DNA from: Nipponacmea schrenckii
Lineage: Eukaryota > Mollusca > Gastropoda > Lottiidae
Direction of reading: 5' to 3'
Length of the DNA: 64,000 bases
NCBI GenBank assembly: GCA_030562195.1
Contig: CM060200.1
Span: forward strand, 14,880,001 to 14,944,000
Shown here in pieces: positions 1 through 10,700 of this stretch. Position 1 is the first letter of the stretch. The number at the start of each line of letters is the position of its first letter. A program made the position numbers and the translations under genes. The notes under the pieces were generated by a model, which saw only the letters and a list, made by a program, of their open reading frames with translations, had not been told where the DNA came from and did not search any database.

Positions 1-414
1 AAATTTAGATAGTTTTCAAAATCTACCGATTTTTCACCTAATCTCCCGATTTTTCAAGGCAAATCTCCTGATATTTTTTCATGACCTGTACACATGTATG
101 GGCGCCTCATTAATATTCATGACATTTATTAATAGACAATACTAGCAGACGATTATTAACATTCATTATATTGTCTTTTTTTTTCGCGTTGTATTGTCTT
201 ATATAAAACTACTATTGTAAACATTTTTGTATAAAATTATATATGAATAAAAATAAAAATATAAACATATTAGTAAAACTTTTTTTCTTTCTTCTTTTTC
301 ACTATTTCTTTTATTTTTACTTTTTATAGAAACATTCATTGGGTAGACTGCCCTCATGTTTCTAGGGATTATTATGTTTTTGTTTTTTTTTCTTCACATA
401 TATACACTTGGTAG
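1..414. other. AT-rich non-coding stretch with a dispersed-repeat scrap
   Basis: I see no gene here. Bases 1-90 contain phrases such as 'aatctcccgatttttcaagg' that recur, diverged, at about 17205-17265, and the reverse complement of 'ctaccgattttt' recurs near 23510. This end is therefore probably the edge of a dispersed repeat. The rest is T-rich simple sequence. Confidence 0.35.
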
Positions 415-417
415 CTT

Positions 418-562
418 CCCTAACTAATTATGTTAGTCAGAGCTGTTTGACAAGAACTATTAGACCTAAAACCTGATTGGTGCGAATACAATAACTTATT
501 ATTATTTAAGAAATTATTTATATGTTTTGAATAATGTCTTTCAAGCGGTTTATATACACTAG
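418..562 (-). pseudogene. RT fingers fragment of LINE-a, downstream side of the hAT insertion
   Basis: About 48 codons read from 562 downward contain the LINE RT signature LERHYSKHINNFL and HQSGFRSNSSCQTAL (RT fingers, 'QSGFR' box). The reading stops at 418 before any catalytic aspartates. It continues the minus-strand reading that ends at the hAT border 3773. Confidence 0.75.
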
Positions 563-3500
563 CAGGGTTCGCACAGCCTTGAAAAACCCTTGATTTTGAC
601 TGCCTTCCTTGAAAATCCTTGAATTTGACATAATGCCTTAAAAAACCCTTGAATATTAGACATAATCTTGAAAAACCCTTGAATTTAACGGCCCATTGAC
701 AATCTCGCATGCGGTGTGAAAAGAAAACAAAGCCGCCATGTTGAGTATCACCGGAATCCTCGGGATACCCCATATTAGAAGGCTATGACGTTATCAAATC
801 CATATCGAGTCGTTTTGCATATCAAATGAGGATTTCTTTCATACGATTGGATAAATTTATAAACAATCTTCCATCCCAACCAATCAAAACACTGGCAGGA
901 GGTCTGGTCTCGATCCACTATTTTCAAGTTCTATTTATAACTCTATTCCTGTAATCTTTTCTTCGGCTTATTAGTTGAAAACACGAATGCCATACTGATA
1001 AATATTTATAATTACGTCTATTTGATACTAGACCTAAACCTAGCATATTACCACTTACGTAGAACAATAATAATATGATGTACTTTGATAAAAATATAAA
1101 CATTGGACTTGTACCGCGTGAATTAGCGAGGTCATGGGTCATCACCGTAGTTACCATACCTTGTTATTTTTCTTCGCCATTTTTTTTATCTTATCTTATC
1201 ATGAGTGGAAAATGTTCTTTCAACCGTGCCTGGTTTCATAAAGAAGAATACAAGCTATGGATCGAAGAGGTGAAAAATGACCACTACAAGGCACACTGCT
1301 CAGCGTGTAACAAGATTATTAACCTTTCTAAAATGGGCGTCAGTGCTCTCAAATCACACATGTCCAGCGTCAAACATGTTGAAATCATGAAAACAATAGA
1401 AGGACAGGTTTCCCCAATAATAACGTCGAAACTTGGTGGAGGTGACAATCCGCGCTCTATATTTCCTACCAAAACAGTTAGGCCTACACTGTCTTCAAAG
1501 CCTTGTACATCGACATCGTTAAGTAGTATTAGTAATTATGCTTCTGTGGGCAGTGCATCATTAAAGGCAGAAATTTTATGGGTCTTGCACACAATATCAA
1601 CCCATTCGTCTCTGAACTCCAATGAACATGTTTCTATGTTATTCAAATCTATGTTCCCTGATAGTGAAATTGCTAAAAAGTTTTCATGTGGTGAGCGAAA
1701 AACAGCTTATGTTAGTGTTTTTGGCATTGCGGAACATTTCAAGAAAGTTTTGTTGGATGAAATTGATGGATGTTTTGTGGTATTATTTGATGAAAGTTTA
1801 AATACCAAACTTCAGAAAAAACAAATGGATCTTCATGTTCGCTATTGGACTAAAAAGAATATTGTGATAACAAGATATTATGGCTCACAATTTTTAGGTC
1901 ATGCAAAAGCTGAAGACATGTTAAAACATTTTTCCGAATCCATCATCATGCAACCAGGATTAAATATCAAGGACTTAATACAAATAAGCATGGATGGCCC
2001 TAATGTAAACTGGAAGTTTTTTGACTTAATGAAATCAAAGCTTTCCAATGACTATGACTCATCTTTAATAAACATTGGCTCATGTGGTCTTCACATAGTT
2101 CACAACAGTTTTAAAGCAGGTTCTTTAGCCTCTACTTGGGATGTTGGATCTATCCTTTCTGGTCTCTATTATTTGTTTAAAGATGTCCCTGCAAGAAGAG
2201 AAGATTGCGTCGATGTTACTTCCATTGATAAACTGCCTCTCAAATTTGTACAACATAGGTGGTTAGAAAATGTTCCAACAGTGGAAAGAGCTTTAGATAT
2301 ATGGATCCAGATAGTAGAATATGTGAAAGCTGTTGATACCAGAAAGATTACATAACCGGACAACAAATCTTATCAAGCTATTAACAAAGCTGTGAAGGAC
2401 AAACTCATCATTTGCAAATTCAATTTTTTTAAATGTGTTGCCTTGCAGCTTCAACCTTTTCTAACCACATACCAAACAGATGCCCCAATGATTTCTTTCT
2501 TGGGTGAAGATCTTTGTAAAATTATTAGATCACTCATGAAAAGATTTATCAAACCAGAAATTATCAGTGAAGCCACTTCAACAGATAAGTTACTAGCTAT
2601 TGAAATATCAAACCAAGACAATCATGTTTCATACAAAAAAATTGATGTTGGATTTTCGTGTGCTAAAGCTTTAAAGGAAGTGAAATTGTCTGACAGAGAA
2701 CTGTTAGAATTCTACTTACAATGTAGAGATTTCTTGATAGCTGTATTAAAGAAAATTTTATTGAAATGCCCTGTTAAATACGCCTTGGTGCAAAATATGT
2801 CTTCTTTGAATCCGAAAAATATGGTGAACAATAGTGCAAGATGTTTAATAAATTTCAAAAAACTTGTCAGTCAACTCCACAGCATGAAACGTATCCAAGA
2901 AAGTGATTGTGATCAAATAATACAAGAATATTCTGACTTATTGGAGAGTAGAGCCGAATATGGACTTGAGAAATTCAATAGCTTTGACAGCAGCAAAGAC
3001 AGAATAGATACATTTTTTCATTCCTTGTGTAATGCTTCAGCCTCTGGTAACAAATACTCAAAGTTGTGGCAGGTTATTCAACTTTTACTTGTTTTGTCCC
3101 ATGGACAAGCATCTGTGGAGAGAGGCTTCAGTGTAAACAAGAAGCTTGAAGTTGAAAACTTAAAAGAACAATCTTTGGTTGCACAGAGAATAATCTGCGA
3201 CTATGTGAAAAGTGTAGGGGGTGTAATGAGCGTTCCCATTACTAATGCACTATTGATCAGTGTTTCATCATCAAGACAAAAATATGAACAGTATCTACAG
3301 GAGGAACGTGAAAAAAACAATAGAATAACTAAGCGTAAATCTATTATAGAAGAAATAGACGAAATTAAAGAAAAAAGGCAACGACTTGAGAACGATGTGA
3401 AAGAACTTACAAAATCCGCAGATGACCTGGCTTTTAAAGCTGAGAGCACTGGAAATCTTACATTGATTGCGAAGTCTAATTCATTTAGAATGTCTATTAA

Positions 3501-3772
3501 AGAAAAAAACAAATCCATTGTTGAAATAAATAAGAAACTAGAGGAACATTTGTTAGACTTAAAAAAGTGATTACAAAATGATGAGGTCTGAAAAAAGTTT
3601 TTGAAATATATTAATTGTATGGTCAGTATAAAAAACATTAAAAAAACATTCAATACTAAGTAAATGCACAGCTTTTATTTTCAAATCAATCCTTGAAAAG
3701 TCCTTGAATTTTAAGGATTATTGTCCTTGAATAGTCCTTGAATTGATTTTGGAATTTGCTGTATGAACCATG
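563..3772 (+). mobile_element. hAT-like DNA transposon with 5-bp target duplication
   Basis: The left end CAGGGTTCGCACAGC (563) and the reverse complement of the right end, CATGGTTCATACAGC, match at 12 of 15 positions. The element is flanked by ACTAG at 558-562 and 3773-3777. Both subterminal regions carry several direct copies of a 'ccttgaaaa.cccttgaattt' motif (575-690 and 3692-3745), possibly transposase-binding sites. The interior is one transposase gene with a single in-frame stop. Most hAT elements make 8-bp duplications. Here only 5 bp are duplicated, and the interrupted LINE frame supports that count. Confidence 0.8.
1201..3570 (+). pseudogene. hAT-family transposase, BED finger, one in-frame stop
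   Basis: This is probably a 789-codon transposase interrupted only by TAA at 2353-2355; both halves are in the same frame. The ATG at 1201 (MSGKCSFNRAWF) is preferred over 1075 because the extra 42 residues look like untranslated leader. A BED-type zinc finger has C33 and C36 (CSAC) and downstream histidines (KSHM, SVKHVE). DDE-type landmarks are VLFDESLN and SMDGPNVNW, with SCGLHIVHNSFK after the second. The C-terminal hAT dimerisation region has LSHGQASVERGFSVNK near 3090-3140, followed by a coiled coil from about 3280 (QEEREKNNRITKRK onward). It would bind the element ends and catalyse cut-and-paste. With one stop it is either a young pseudogene or carries a sequencing error. Confidence 0.78.
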
Positions 3773-3779
3773 ACTAGAT

Positions 3780-5300
3780 AATACAGAAATTGGTCTATAA
3801 TTATTAGGGTCAGATTTAGTGCCAGATTTATACAGTGGTAAAACTTTTGCTTCTTTGAATTGATCAGGAAATATATTTTATATATATACGTGTCAAAAGA
3901 CTACTTAACGTAAAAGCACCATATTTGAGAAACAGAGGATTTAATTTATCTAAACCAGCACTTTTGGTTGCATTTAATGAAGACAACTGTTTAAAAACTT
4001 CATATTTGTTAATGTAGGGAATCGAACATTCTTCATTATAATTTAACTTAGAAGTGACAAATTCTTCTAGTTTATTTACGTAATAACTTTTATCAATATT
4101 TCTATTAACATGCTTTTGATAAATCAATTTTGATGCAATATTTGAAAAATGATCATTGACTACCTTGGGTTCTAAAGGAATCAGATCAGTTGAATTATTA
4201 GCCTTATTAGTTAAGGAGTTGATAACTTTCCAGATATGTTTTGAGTTTTTCTGATCTGTAGCAAGTTTTATGTTAAACTGCTTTTTGGCTTTATCGATCA
4301 TTTTAATGACCAAATTCCTACACTTCCGATACTCCTCATCTTTGCCCTTCTTATTCAAACAGTCTCTAATGCGCATTAATTTTAAAATTTCAGAGTCTAA
4401 CCAGGATGACTTTATTTCATTTTTGACACTTTAATGGAGCATGAGTATCAATTATTGGCTGGATAATATTTTACCAAGATTCTAACACAATTTTCGGGTC
4501 AGATTTAGTATAAATTTTATCAAAAGGGGCTGTTGCAAAATCATTATTTAATAAACCTACATCAAAATGTTTCTCACTCCTGTAGTAAATATAAACATGC
4601 TTAGGTTTTGGAATATGTGCGCCTTTTTTATTCCAGGTAATACAAGTTGGGTAGTGATCAGATAAACTATATACCGTGACATTAACTTCAGTTATATTAC
4701 TTTCATTTGATAACATGATCAATGATTGTGGAAGATGTTTTAGTTACTCGAGTAGGAACTTTTATAATTTGTTTTAAACTATATAAAGACAGTAAATTAT
4801 TCCAATTTGAATTTTTTCCATTTGACACATCAATATTAATATCACCTAACACAATAATTTCTTTATTTTCGTTCCAAACCTTTTCAGTCATTTTAGCAAA
4901 TGAGTCTAACCAGCATTTATTAGAATTCGGGTGCCTATAAATGCAACATATTAATAAGGGTTTATGTTTAGTGAGATTCTAAATCTTCCCGTCTCCTTCA
5001 ATTTAAATGTTCTTTAACAAAATGTAGAAGTCAAACTGAACTATTATTACACTTATTTTTTTGAAATGGCAAGTAAAAACCTGGAGTACTGAAATATTTA
5101 GTTGGTACAAACGACTTTAGGTGAGTTTCAGATAAACCAAAAATGTCAAAATTTGAAAATTTGAGTCTTTTTATTTAGCGCATGGCAAACATTTAAGTGG
5201 CCAATATGAAGACCCCGCTCTTTTAAAAAGTTATACATATTATATGGTTTAAAACAATTAGTAAGATAGACGTCTGGCTGTTATTGAAAGTGAATTTAAA
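3780..5300 (-). pseudogene. EEP endonuclease plus RT N-terminus of LINE-a
   Basis: Several overlapping minus-strand frames together give an EEP nuclease and the start of RT. The pieces are about 5290-4895 (N-terminal EEP with several stops), 4891-4703 (catalytic LGDINID), 4722-4471 (SDHYP box, different frame), 4376-3864 (linker ending in LNATKSAGLDKL, the usual lead-in to RT) and 3860-3780 (FKEAKVLPLYKSG and NYRPISVL). At least two frameshifts and several stops make it non-functional. Confidence 0.75.
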
Positions 5301-5470
5301 ATACAATTTAATGCCTGTGGGTTATACCTTAAAGGATAAATAAAAGGATTAGATATTCTGTTCTGTCTGACAACCGAATCTACAATAATATGAGATAAAA
5401 TATTTGTTCCAAAATTATTTAAATATGAGTAACAGAGTGATTGACATCATGTTGATATTGATTTTAGAGT

Positions 5471-5971
5471 AAATTTTTCACCTGCTCTGTTTTTAAACTA
5501 ATTCCAATTATTGCAAATTCTCAAAATTTATACACAATTTAAAGAATTAGTTATAATGCATTTTTACATATAATTTGCTGTCTTTGCCAGAAAGCTTGGA
5601 TGTCTTGTCTTTACGGTCGATTCGGTCATAGGCCTATTCATCTAGTCTTTCGGTAATTCAGCACATTTACATAAGATATGTCATTGATCTACTGTATGAC
5701 TTTGAGTCCGAGGTATAGATAGCTAATCAAATTTTCACATAATCAACCTATTTCCTTTTATTACCTGATTATCGGCAACAAAAGCAATGTCAGTTTACAA
5801 TAGCTACAATAATTATTCAAAAAAAATCAAGGTTTATAAAATAAATTAGTTTTTTTTGGTCGAGTCCAAAATACCAAATTTGCTTGTGTGATAATTTTAA
5901 TATGGACGATAGAGGTTTTCAAAGATACTTCCTTCTTTATCGTTACAGTGGTTAAAACAGTTATACTTATT
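5471..5971. other. No gene seen between LINE-a and the YR retroelement
   Basis: AT-rich sequence with stops in all frames. It may include the 5' leader of LINE-a on the minus strand. The last bases, ending in 'ttattac', are the left integration flank of the next element. Confidence 0.3.
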
Positions 5972-6144
5972 ACTTAAAGTTTCCTGCGTTTCGCTTAGAA
6001 TAGCGGGAAATATTTGTATTGACGATTTGTCGTGATTATGGATCACATCACGTGATGTAACTAAGGTCGGGAGATTATAAATGAGGGTCGAATATTTGGT
6101 GAATCATTCTCTAGCCACTCACTTATTGGTTAACACCTATGTTT
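5972..6144 (+). repeat. Split direct repeat A1
   Basis: Begins 'ttaaagtttcctgcgtttcg' after TAC and ends just before the gag ATG. It is about 173 bp and nearly identical to A2 at 9861-10033. It contains a short inverted motif (TCCCGC...GCGGGA in the A2 version), a plausible recombinase-binding arm, and 'cacatcacgtgatgt', a near-perfect palindrome. Confidence 0.85.
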
Positions 6145-7137
6145 AGTTTAAAAATGGACGCCGATCAGTCGAATTTGATTGCAGAAAAAGTAAATGAAGC
6201 TATATTGGGGTCTCAAAACACCTTACTGGATGCAATGCAAAAATTGATGGACAGTCGCTTGAAAACCTTCCATGTAGAAATAAAACAATCGCAGCAACAA
6301 ATTTCTGAGACACAACTTGCTAAAATTGAAGAAAACATATCAGACTCTTACACTTTTAGACGGAAGGTAAATGAGAATCAGTTTGGACATAACGTCAAGG
6401 TTTTAGCGAAATTTCAAGAGGCGAGGTCTTATTTGGATACGAGCAGTTTGACTTTGAGTTCTGTCAGCTCTGCTAAAGAGAAGATAAGTGAAGGTATTTC
6501 GTTGATTACTAACCGGCAAAAACAAATTAAGTTAGCCGATTCATCTGAGCTAGGCTGGAAGGTGGTCCAGGAATATGTAGCCAATCCCATTGCTGAAGAC
6601 TCCGACGATGAGAAACGTATGGTTAGAGCACAAGCTAGAGCTGAGAGAAAGAGCAAGCAAGAGAAGTTGAAGAAATCTTTTTCAAAATCAAGATTTACAC
6701 CCTACAACAACAACAGTTCAAGTTCAGCGTCTTCATCGATTAACAGTCAACAAAACGATAATTTCAAACCAGGGAGGTGTTTTGGTTGTGGAAAACGGGG
6801 TCACTGGAGTAAAGAATGTCTTGATAAAGCCAAGATAAGTAATGTTTCTTGTGACAATTTGTCAATATTAGGTGCAACAAGTAGTGTTGTTTTGTTTGAG
6901 CCAGATATATCTGAGCTAGATTCATTAAATAGCTTGGTCGAAGGTCAAGTTTCATTAGATGGTTTGGTCAGTGAGCATGATAAGATAGTCACTCCAGTGG
7001 GACGATTAAAAGCTAGCTATGAGTATTGGTCATCGATCAAAGATAATGATTATATTTTAGACGTAGTAAATCGAGGTTCAAGACGGAACCCTCAAATGTA
7101 TTCACTACAAATAATAAGTCGTCATTGCAAAATGTAA
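6139..7137 (+). CDS. Gag-like protein with CCHC zinc knuckle (YR retroelement ORF1)
   Basis: A 332-residue open frame follows repeat A1 directly. The ATG at 6154 (MDADQSN) is an equally likely start because 6139-6144 still belongs to A1. The N-terminus is helical and Gln/Lys-rich. A basic Ser/Asn-rich stretch leads to one retroviral-type knuckle, CFGCGKRGHWSKEC, with C214, C217, H222 and C227. From about residue 295 (GRLKASYEYWSSIKDNDYIL) the sequence resembles the lead-in to DIRS-type RT. The last 20 or so residues look frameshifted, so gag and pol may once have been continuous. Role: packaging of the element RNA. Confidence 0.7.
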   Translation: MFSLKMDADQSNLIAEKVNEAILGSQNTLLDAMQKLMDSRLKTFHVEIKQSQQQISETQLAKIEENISDSYTFRRKVNENQFGHNVKVLAKFQEARSYLDTSSLTLSSVSSAKEKISEGISLITNRQKQIKLADSSELGWKVVQEYVANPIAEDSDDEKRMVRAQARAERKSKQEKLKKSFSKSRFTPYNNNSSSSASSSINSQQNDNFKPGRCFGCGKRGHWSKECLDKAKISNVSCDNLSILGATSSVVLFEPDISELDSLNSLVEGQVSLDGLVSEHDKIVTPVGRLKASYEYWSSIKDNDYILDVVNRGSRRNPQMYSLQIISRHCKM

Positions 7138-8583
7138 GCTTTGTTGTTTCCGAAATTAAAAAATTGTTGTCTTAAGGTTGCATTACGGAATTATTTAGTA
7201 AACCGTTAGTTATTAACCCTTTCACTGTCGCTTATAACAAAGTGAACAAACCTAGATTGGTTTTGGATTGTCGTCATATTAACCCTCATTTGTATAAGTT
7301 CAAATTTCGTTATGAAGACAGTAGGGTTGCTAAAGATATGTTTAATGAGGGTGAATTTTTATTTTCGTACGATTTGAAGTTGGCTTATCATCATATTGAA
7401 ATATTTGATAAACTTAAAACCTATTTAGGTTTTTCATTTAAAATTGATGGTGTTGAGTAATATTTTTGTGTTTAATGTGCTGCCGTTTGGAATTTCAACA
7501 GCCGGTTTTATTTTTACGAAAGTTTTACGAGAAGTATTTAAGCATTGTAGGGGTAAGGGATATAAATTAATAATGTTCCTTGATGACAGGGTGGGAGGAG
7601 CTAAAGATTATGAATCAGCTTTACTAGCTAGTAAATTTGTTAAAACTTTACTCACTAATTTAGGTTTTCTAATGGCAGATGAGAAATGCTCGTGGAAGCC
7701 TTGTCAAAGGATACAATGGCTAGGTTTAGTTTGGAACACTTTAGAAGTTAATGTTTACGTCAGTGAGGAAAGGTTCAATAAAATACTGTCACAGACTAAT
7801 TCAATTTTTGAACAAGTAACTAAAGGTTATGTTGTTTTTAAAGCAAAATATCTTGCAAGTTATATTGGTATAAAAGAGGTATTGGAATCAGACACATTTT
7901 GTAATGATTTATTTTGCGATGCCTCAGATGTGGGCTTTGGTGGGTACGTAACAGATGTTTACGGGGACCCTTTTGAAATATTTGGAAATTGGACTCATTT
8001 TGAGAGTCAGGAAAGTTCAACTTGGAGAGAGTTGGACGGTGTCAACAGGGTATTGAGTAGTTCATTTAACGGTAAATGTGATTTCGGACAATCAGAATGT
8101 TGAGAGAATTTTGAAAGCTGGTAGCAAAAAGGATAGTTTACAGGCGATTGCAGTTAGTATTCATAGGAAATGCAAACATAACAATGTGAAACTGTTGTCG
8201 ACGTGGGTACCAAGAGAATTAAATAAAAAGGCTGACGCTTTGAGTCGTATGTATGATCCGGATGATTGGTCGGTGAAACCTAATGTATTTGCCTTTTGAA
8301 TAAAATACGGGGACCTTTCGATGTGGATAGATTTGCCACGCAATATAATACGCACTGTAGTCGTTTCAACAGTCGAATTTGGTGTCCTGGGGTTGAGGCC
8401 ATTGATGCTTTTAATCAGTTCTGGGGAAATGATAGCAATTGGTTAGTTCCACCGCCAAAGTTAATTTTGAAGGCTTTGAACAAATTGAAAGATGATAAGG
8501 CAAGAGGAACAATTGTGGTTCCACATTGGTTATCTGCCCCTTTTTGGCCTGTTGTTCGTGTTGGATCATATATTTTTGTCTAA
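7138..8583 (+). pseudogene. DIRS-type reverse transcriptase-RNase H, frameshifted
   Basis: Conserved blocks appear in order but in three frames with internal stops (for example TAA near 7172 and 7458). They are RLVLDCRHINPHLYKF (7250-7300), FSYDLKLAYHHIEIF (7360-7410), NVLPFGISTAGFIFTKV (7470-7530), the catalytic FLDD box at 7577-7588, then RNase H DASDVGFGGYV (7918-7950). Further on are the DNQNVERILKAGSKK and LSTWVPRELNKKADALSRM blocks in a shifted frame (8080-8255), and the DIRS-typical GPFDVDRFATQYNTHCSRFN domain (8310-8370). The element's cDNA would be made by this protein. The frameshifts at about 7090, 7460 and 8090 inactivate it. Confidence 0.8.
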
Positions 8584-8772
8584 GGACAGAATTATTGACA
8601 AAGGCATGGGTAATAACGGGGTATTTGGCATTTACCCATTGAAATTTAGAATGATTGCCCTAAAAATTTCTTATGCTTAATTTGTTTTATATTTTGTTGG
8701 TTTTTTTGTTCGTTTTCAGGCTTAAATGTTCGAAAACATGTACAGGATGCAGTTGATATCAGTGGTACTTAG

Positions 8773-9705
8773 ATGTCTGCAAAAATCTCTAATTTAACAA
8801 CGAGCATGTCAAAATATTTGATGTTTTCAAAGGCTGAGAATACCTGCAAGTCATATTTTTCTAGTTTCAACAAATGGAGAAGTTTTGCTAAGGAGCAGAA
8901 GTTTCAAGATTTTCCTGCCGAGCCTATTCATATTAGTTTGTTTATAACTAATTTACTGGATAATGGAGCTACTCATAATGTCGTGAATTCTGTGATATAT
9001 GCTGTTAAGTGGGCACATGAATTGAACGGTTTGAAAGATCCCAATGATAACTCGTTTGTCAGAACTTTACAGGAAGCTTCAAAACGTATTACAGGAAAAC
9101 CAGTTGTGAAGAAAGACCCAATTAATGCTGACATGCTTATTTGTTTATGTTCTTTATACCAGGATTCCAAGAATCTAATGGTTGTCAGAGATTTAGTTAT
9201 GATTTTAATCGTTTTAATGAACTAAGCTCTCTAAGATATAATTATATGCCAAGATTATCTTAAATTAATAATTAGATAGGGAAAAACGGACCAGTATAGA
9301 CAAGGGAATGAGATTTTGATATCAAAATGTAATACTGTTGCATGTCCGTATGATATGTATATTAGGTATGTGGCGTTAGCTTAGCTTAATGTTAATTCCG
9401 ATTGTTATGTGTTTAGACCTATATTTGCTTCAGGAAAAATAAGAAAACTGATCTATAAAGACAAAAAGATCAGTTACACTACAGTAAGAACAAATATAGT
9501 AAAACGTTTAAAAGAAGTTGCCCCTGGTTTTAATTTGGGTTTGCATTCCTTAAGATCGGGTGGCGCTACTGCAGTTGCAAATTCCAACATTAACGAAAGA
9601 TGTATTAAATGTCATGGTAGATGGCGCTCTGATACAAGCAAGGATGGCTATATCGTTGATAGTGTAGAGAAGAGGTTAGCTGTTTCCAAGAACTTCGGTT
9701 TGTAA
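8773..9705 (+). pseudogene. Tyrosine recombinase of the YR retroelement, interrupted
   Basis: Two same-frame pieces are separated by stops at 9223-9408. The first (8773-9222) is the SAM-like core-binding domain (YLMFSKAENTCKSYFSSFN). The second (9409-9702) is the catalytic domain, with GLHSLRSGGATAVAN (H-x-x-R), HGRWRS and a likely nucleophile tyrosine in DGYIVDS. The segment between, which should carry the first catalytic arginine, is garbled. In intact relatives this enzyme inserts the circular cDNA by site-specific recombination, which explains the lack of a target duplication. Confidence 0.8.
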
Positions 9706-9756
9706 TATGTTTAAATTTTGTTCAGTAAACTTCTTATCGTCCCTTATTTTGGGCTT

Positions 9757-9862
9757 CTCTAGCGTGTGGTGGATGTCGGCAATACATATTTTGTTATCAT
9801 TGAAATGCTAATTTGTTTGGGGGCTGTCGGCTGGTGACAGGTATCACAATATAGTTCTGTAC
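9757..9862 (+). repeat. Split direct repeat B1
   Basis: About 106 bp starting near 'ctctagcgtgtggtgg' and ending 'gttctgtac'. It is nearly identical to B2 and joined without a gap to A2. The B1/A2 joint is what the termini of the circular intermediate would give. Confidence 0.85.
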
Positions 9863-10033
9863 TTAAAGTATCCCGCGTTTCGCTTAGAATAGCGGGAAAT
9901 ATTTGTATTGACGATTTGTCGTGATTATGGATCACATCACGTGATGTAACTAAGGTTGGGAGATTATAAATGAGGGTCGAATGTTTGGTGAATCATTCTC
10001 TAGCCACTCACTAATTGGTTAACACCTATGTTT
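9861..10033 (+). repeat. Split direct repeat A2
   Basis: About 173 bp, differing from A1 by only a few bases. It shares the dyad arms TCCCGC/GCGGGA and the 'cacatcacgtgatgt' palindrome, and stops at 'aacacctatgttt' like A1. Confidence 0.85.
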
Positions 10034-10495
10034 CTTTTGGATATTAAAAATGTTAGAAAAGTTTATGCTTTGTCGAATCTGGAGTTTGTACATGTTAATA
10101 TGTTCTCTTATTTCTTATGTTATAAGTTAGATAATAGGTGGATAAATGCAAGTCCAAGTATTTTCTCTTGAGGCAAGCATCCGATACTAGAAATATAACA
10201 AAAATTATATTTGGTTTTTGGACACAGTTTCCAGAGTATTTTATTTTCTGAAGTTAAGATCAGTTTTTATGATCTCTGGTTTTTTCCTGGCCGCGGTTGT
10301 TTTGCCGATGAAAGAGATCATATTTTTCATTGTTTGATTGTCAGTTTCATATACATAATGTAGATAGGCCTATTTATTTCCGATCAGTGTATTACGTGTT
10401 AACAAATTTTTTTTTGCTTCTGTGTTTAAAATTGTCATGATTTGGATTTAATGTTTTTACATTTATTTGTATACATATTTGTTAATAAAAGCGGC
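10034..10495 (+). other. Unexplained spacer between A2 and B2
   Basis: About 460 bp separate A2 from B2, where canonical PAT/Ngaro elements have the repeats close together. I see no ORF or recognised motif. It may be a family-specific 3' region or a later insertion. Confidence 0.4.
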
Positions 10496-10602
10496 CTCTC
10501 AGCGTGTGATGGCTGTCGGCAATACATATTTTGTTATCATTGAAATGCTAATTTGTTTGGGGGCTGTCGGCTGGTGACAGGTATCACAATATAGTTCTGT
10601 AC
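10496..10602 (+). repeat. Split direct repeat B2, right end of the YR retroelement
   Basis: Nearly identical to B1, ending 'atagttctgtac'. The adjoining host sequence 'cttcgcgaaacgcgtgag' itself contains a CGCG-GAAA-CGCG-like dyad reminiscent of the repeat's CGCGTTTCGC, possibly part of the target preference. Confidence 0.8.
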
Positions 10603-10700
10603 CTTCGCGAAACGCGTGAGATCAACTTAAATCAAACAGTCTTTATTCCTTGTGTTGAATAATGGTAGTTAACAAAAATTTGAATCATTTTTTTTTTCAG

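Larger units (their letters stand above)
415..5470 (-). mobile_element. CR1/Jockey-type LINE, decayed and split by a hAT element (LINE-a)
   Basis: This is a minus-strand non-LTR retrotransposon whose frames are broken by stops and shifts. Reading downward from about 5290 there is an endonuclease-exonuclease-phosphatase (EEP) start (GLHIGHLNV), then GLSETHL near 5110, LGDINIDV near 4830 and SLSDHYPTCI near 4650. A linker follows, then the reverse-transcriptase (RT) fingers with NYRPISVL near 3790. The frame resumes at 562 with a YKPLERHYSK...HQSGFRSNSS segment and stops near 418. The segments on either side of 563-3772 belong to one RT domain, so the element was whole when the hAT landed. The RT palm (YADD box) and 3' end are missing, so the copy is truncated near 415. 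The 5' limit is approximate. Confidence 0.8.
5972..10602 (+). mobile_element. Tyrosine-recombinase retroelement with split direct repeats (PAT/Ngaro-like architecture)
   Basis: The order is A1 (5972-6144), gag-like ORF, RT-RNase H, tyrosine recombinase, B1 (9757-9862), A2 (9861-10033), a spacer, then B2 (10496-10602). A1/A2 and B1/B2 are nearly identical direct copies and B1 runs straight into A2. This split-direct-repeat plan is characteristic of the PAT/Ngaro branch of the DIRS order. There is no LTR, no DDE integrase and no obvious target duplication. The terminal trinucleotide TAC occurs at the left edge, the B1/A2 junction and the right edge, as expected for recombinase-mediated insertion. 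The pol region has several frameshifts, so this copy is dead. Confidence 0.85.

Noticed and set aside
420..773. 117-residue minus-strand frame as one protein
   Set aside because: It fuses hAT terminal sequence (563-773) with LINE RT (below 563); only the RT part is real.
1201..3570. Domesticated host BED/hAT gene
   Set aside because: Terminal inverted repeats, a target duplication and an in-frame stop show an ordinary transposon copy.
9223..9408. Intron inside the tyrosine recombinase
   Set aside because: The two pieces share a frame and the gap has no convincing donor/acceptor; decay is simpler.
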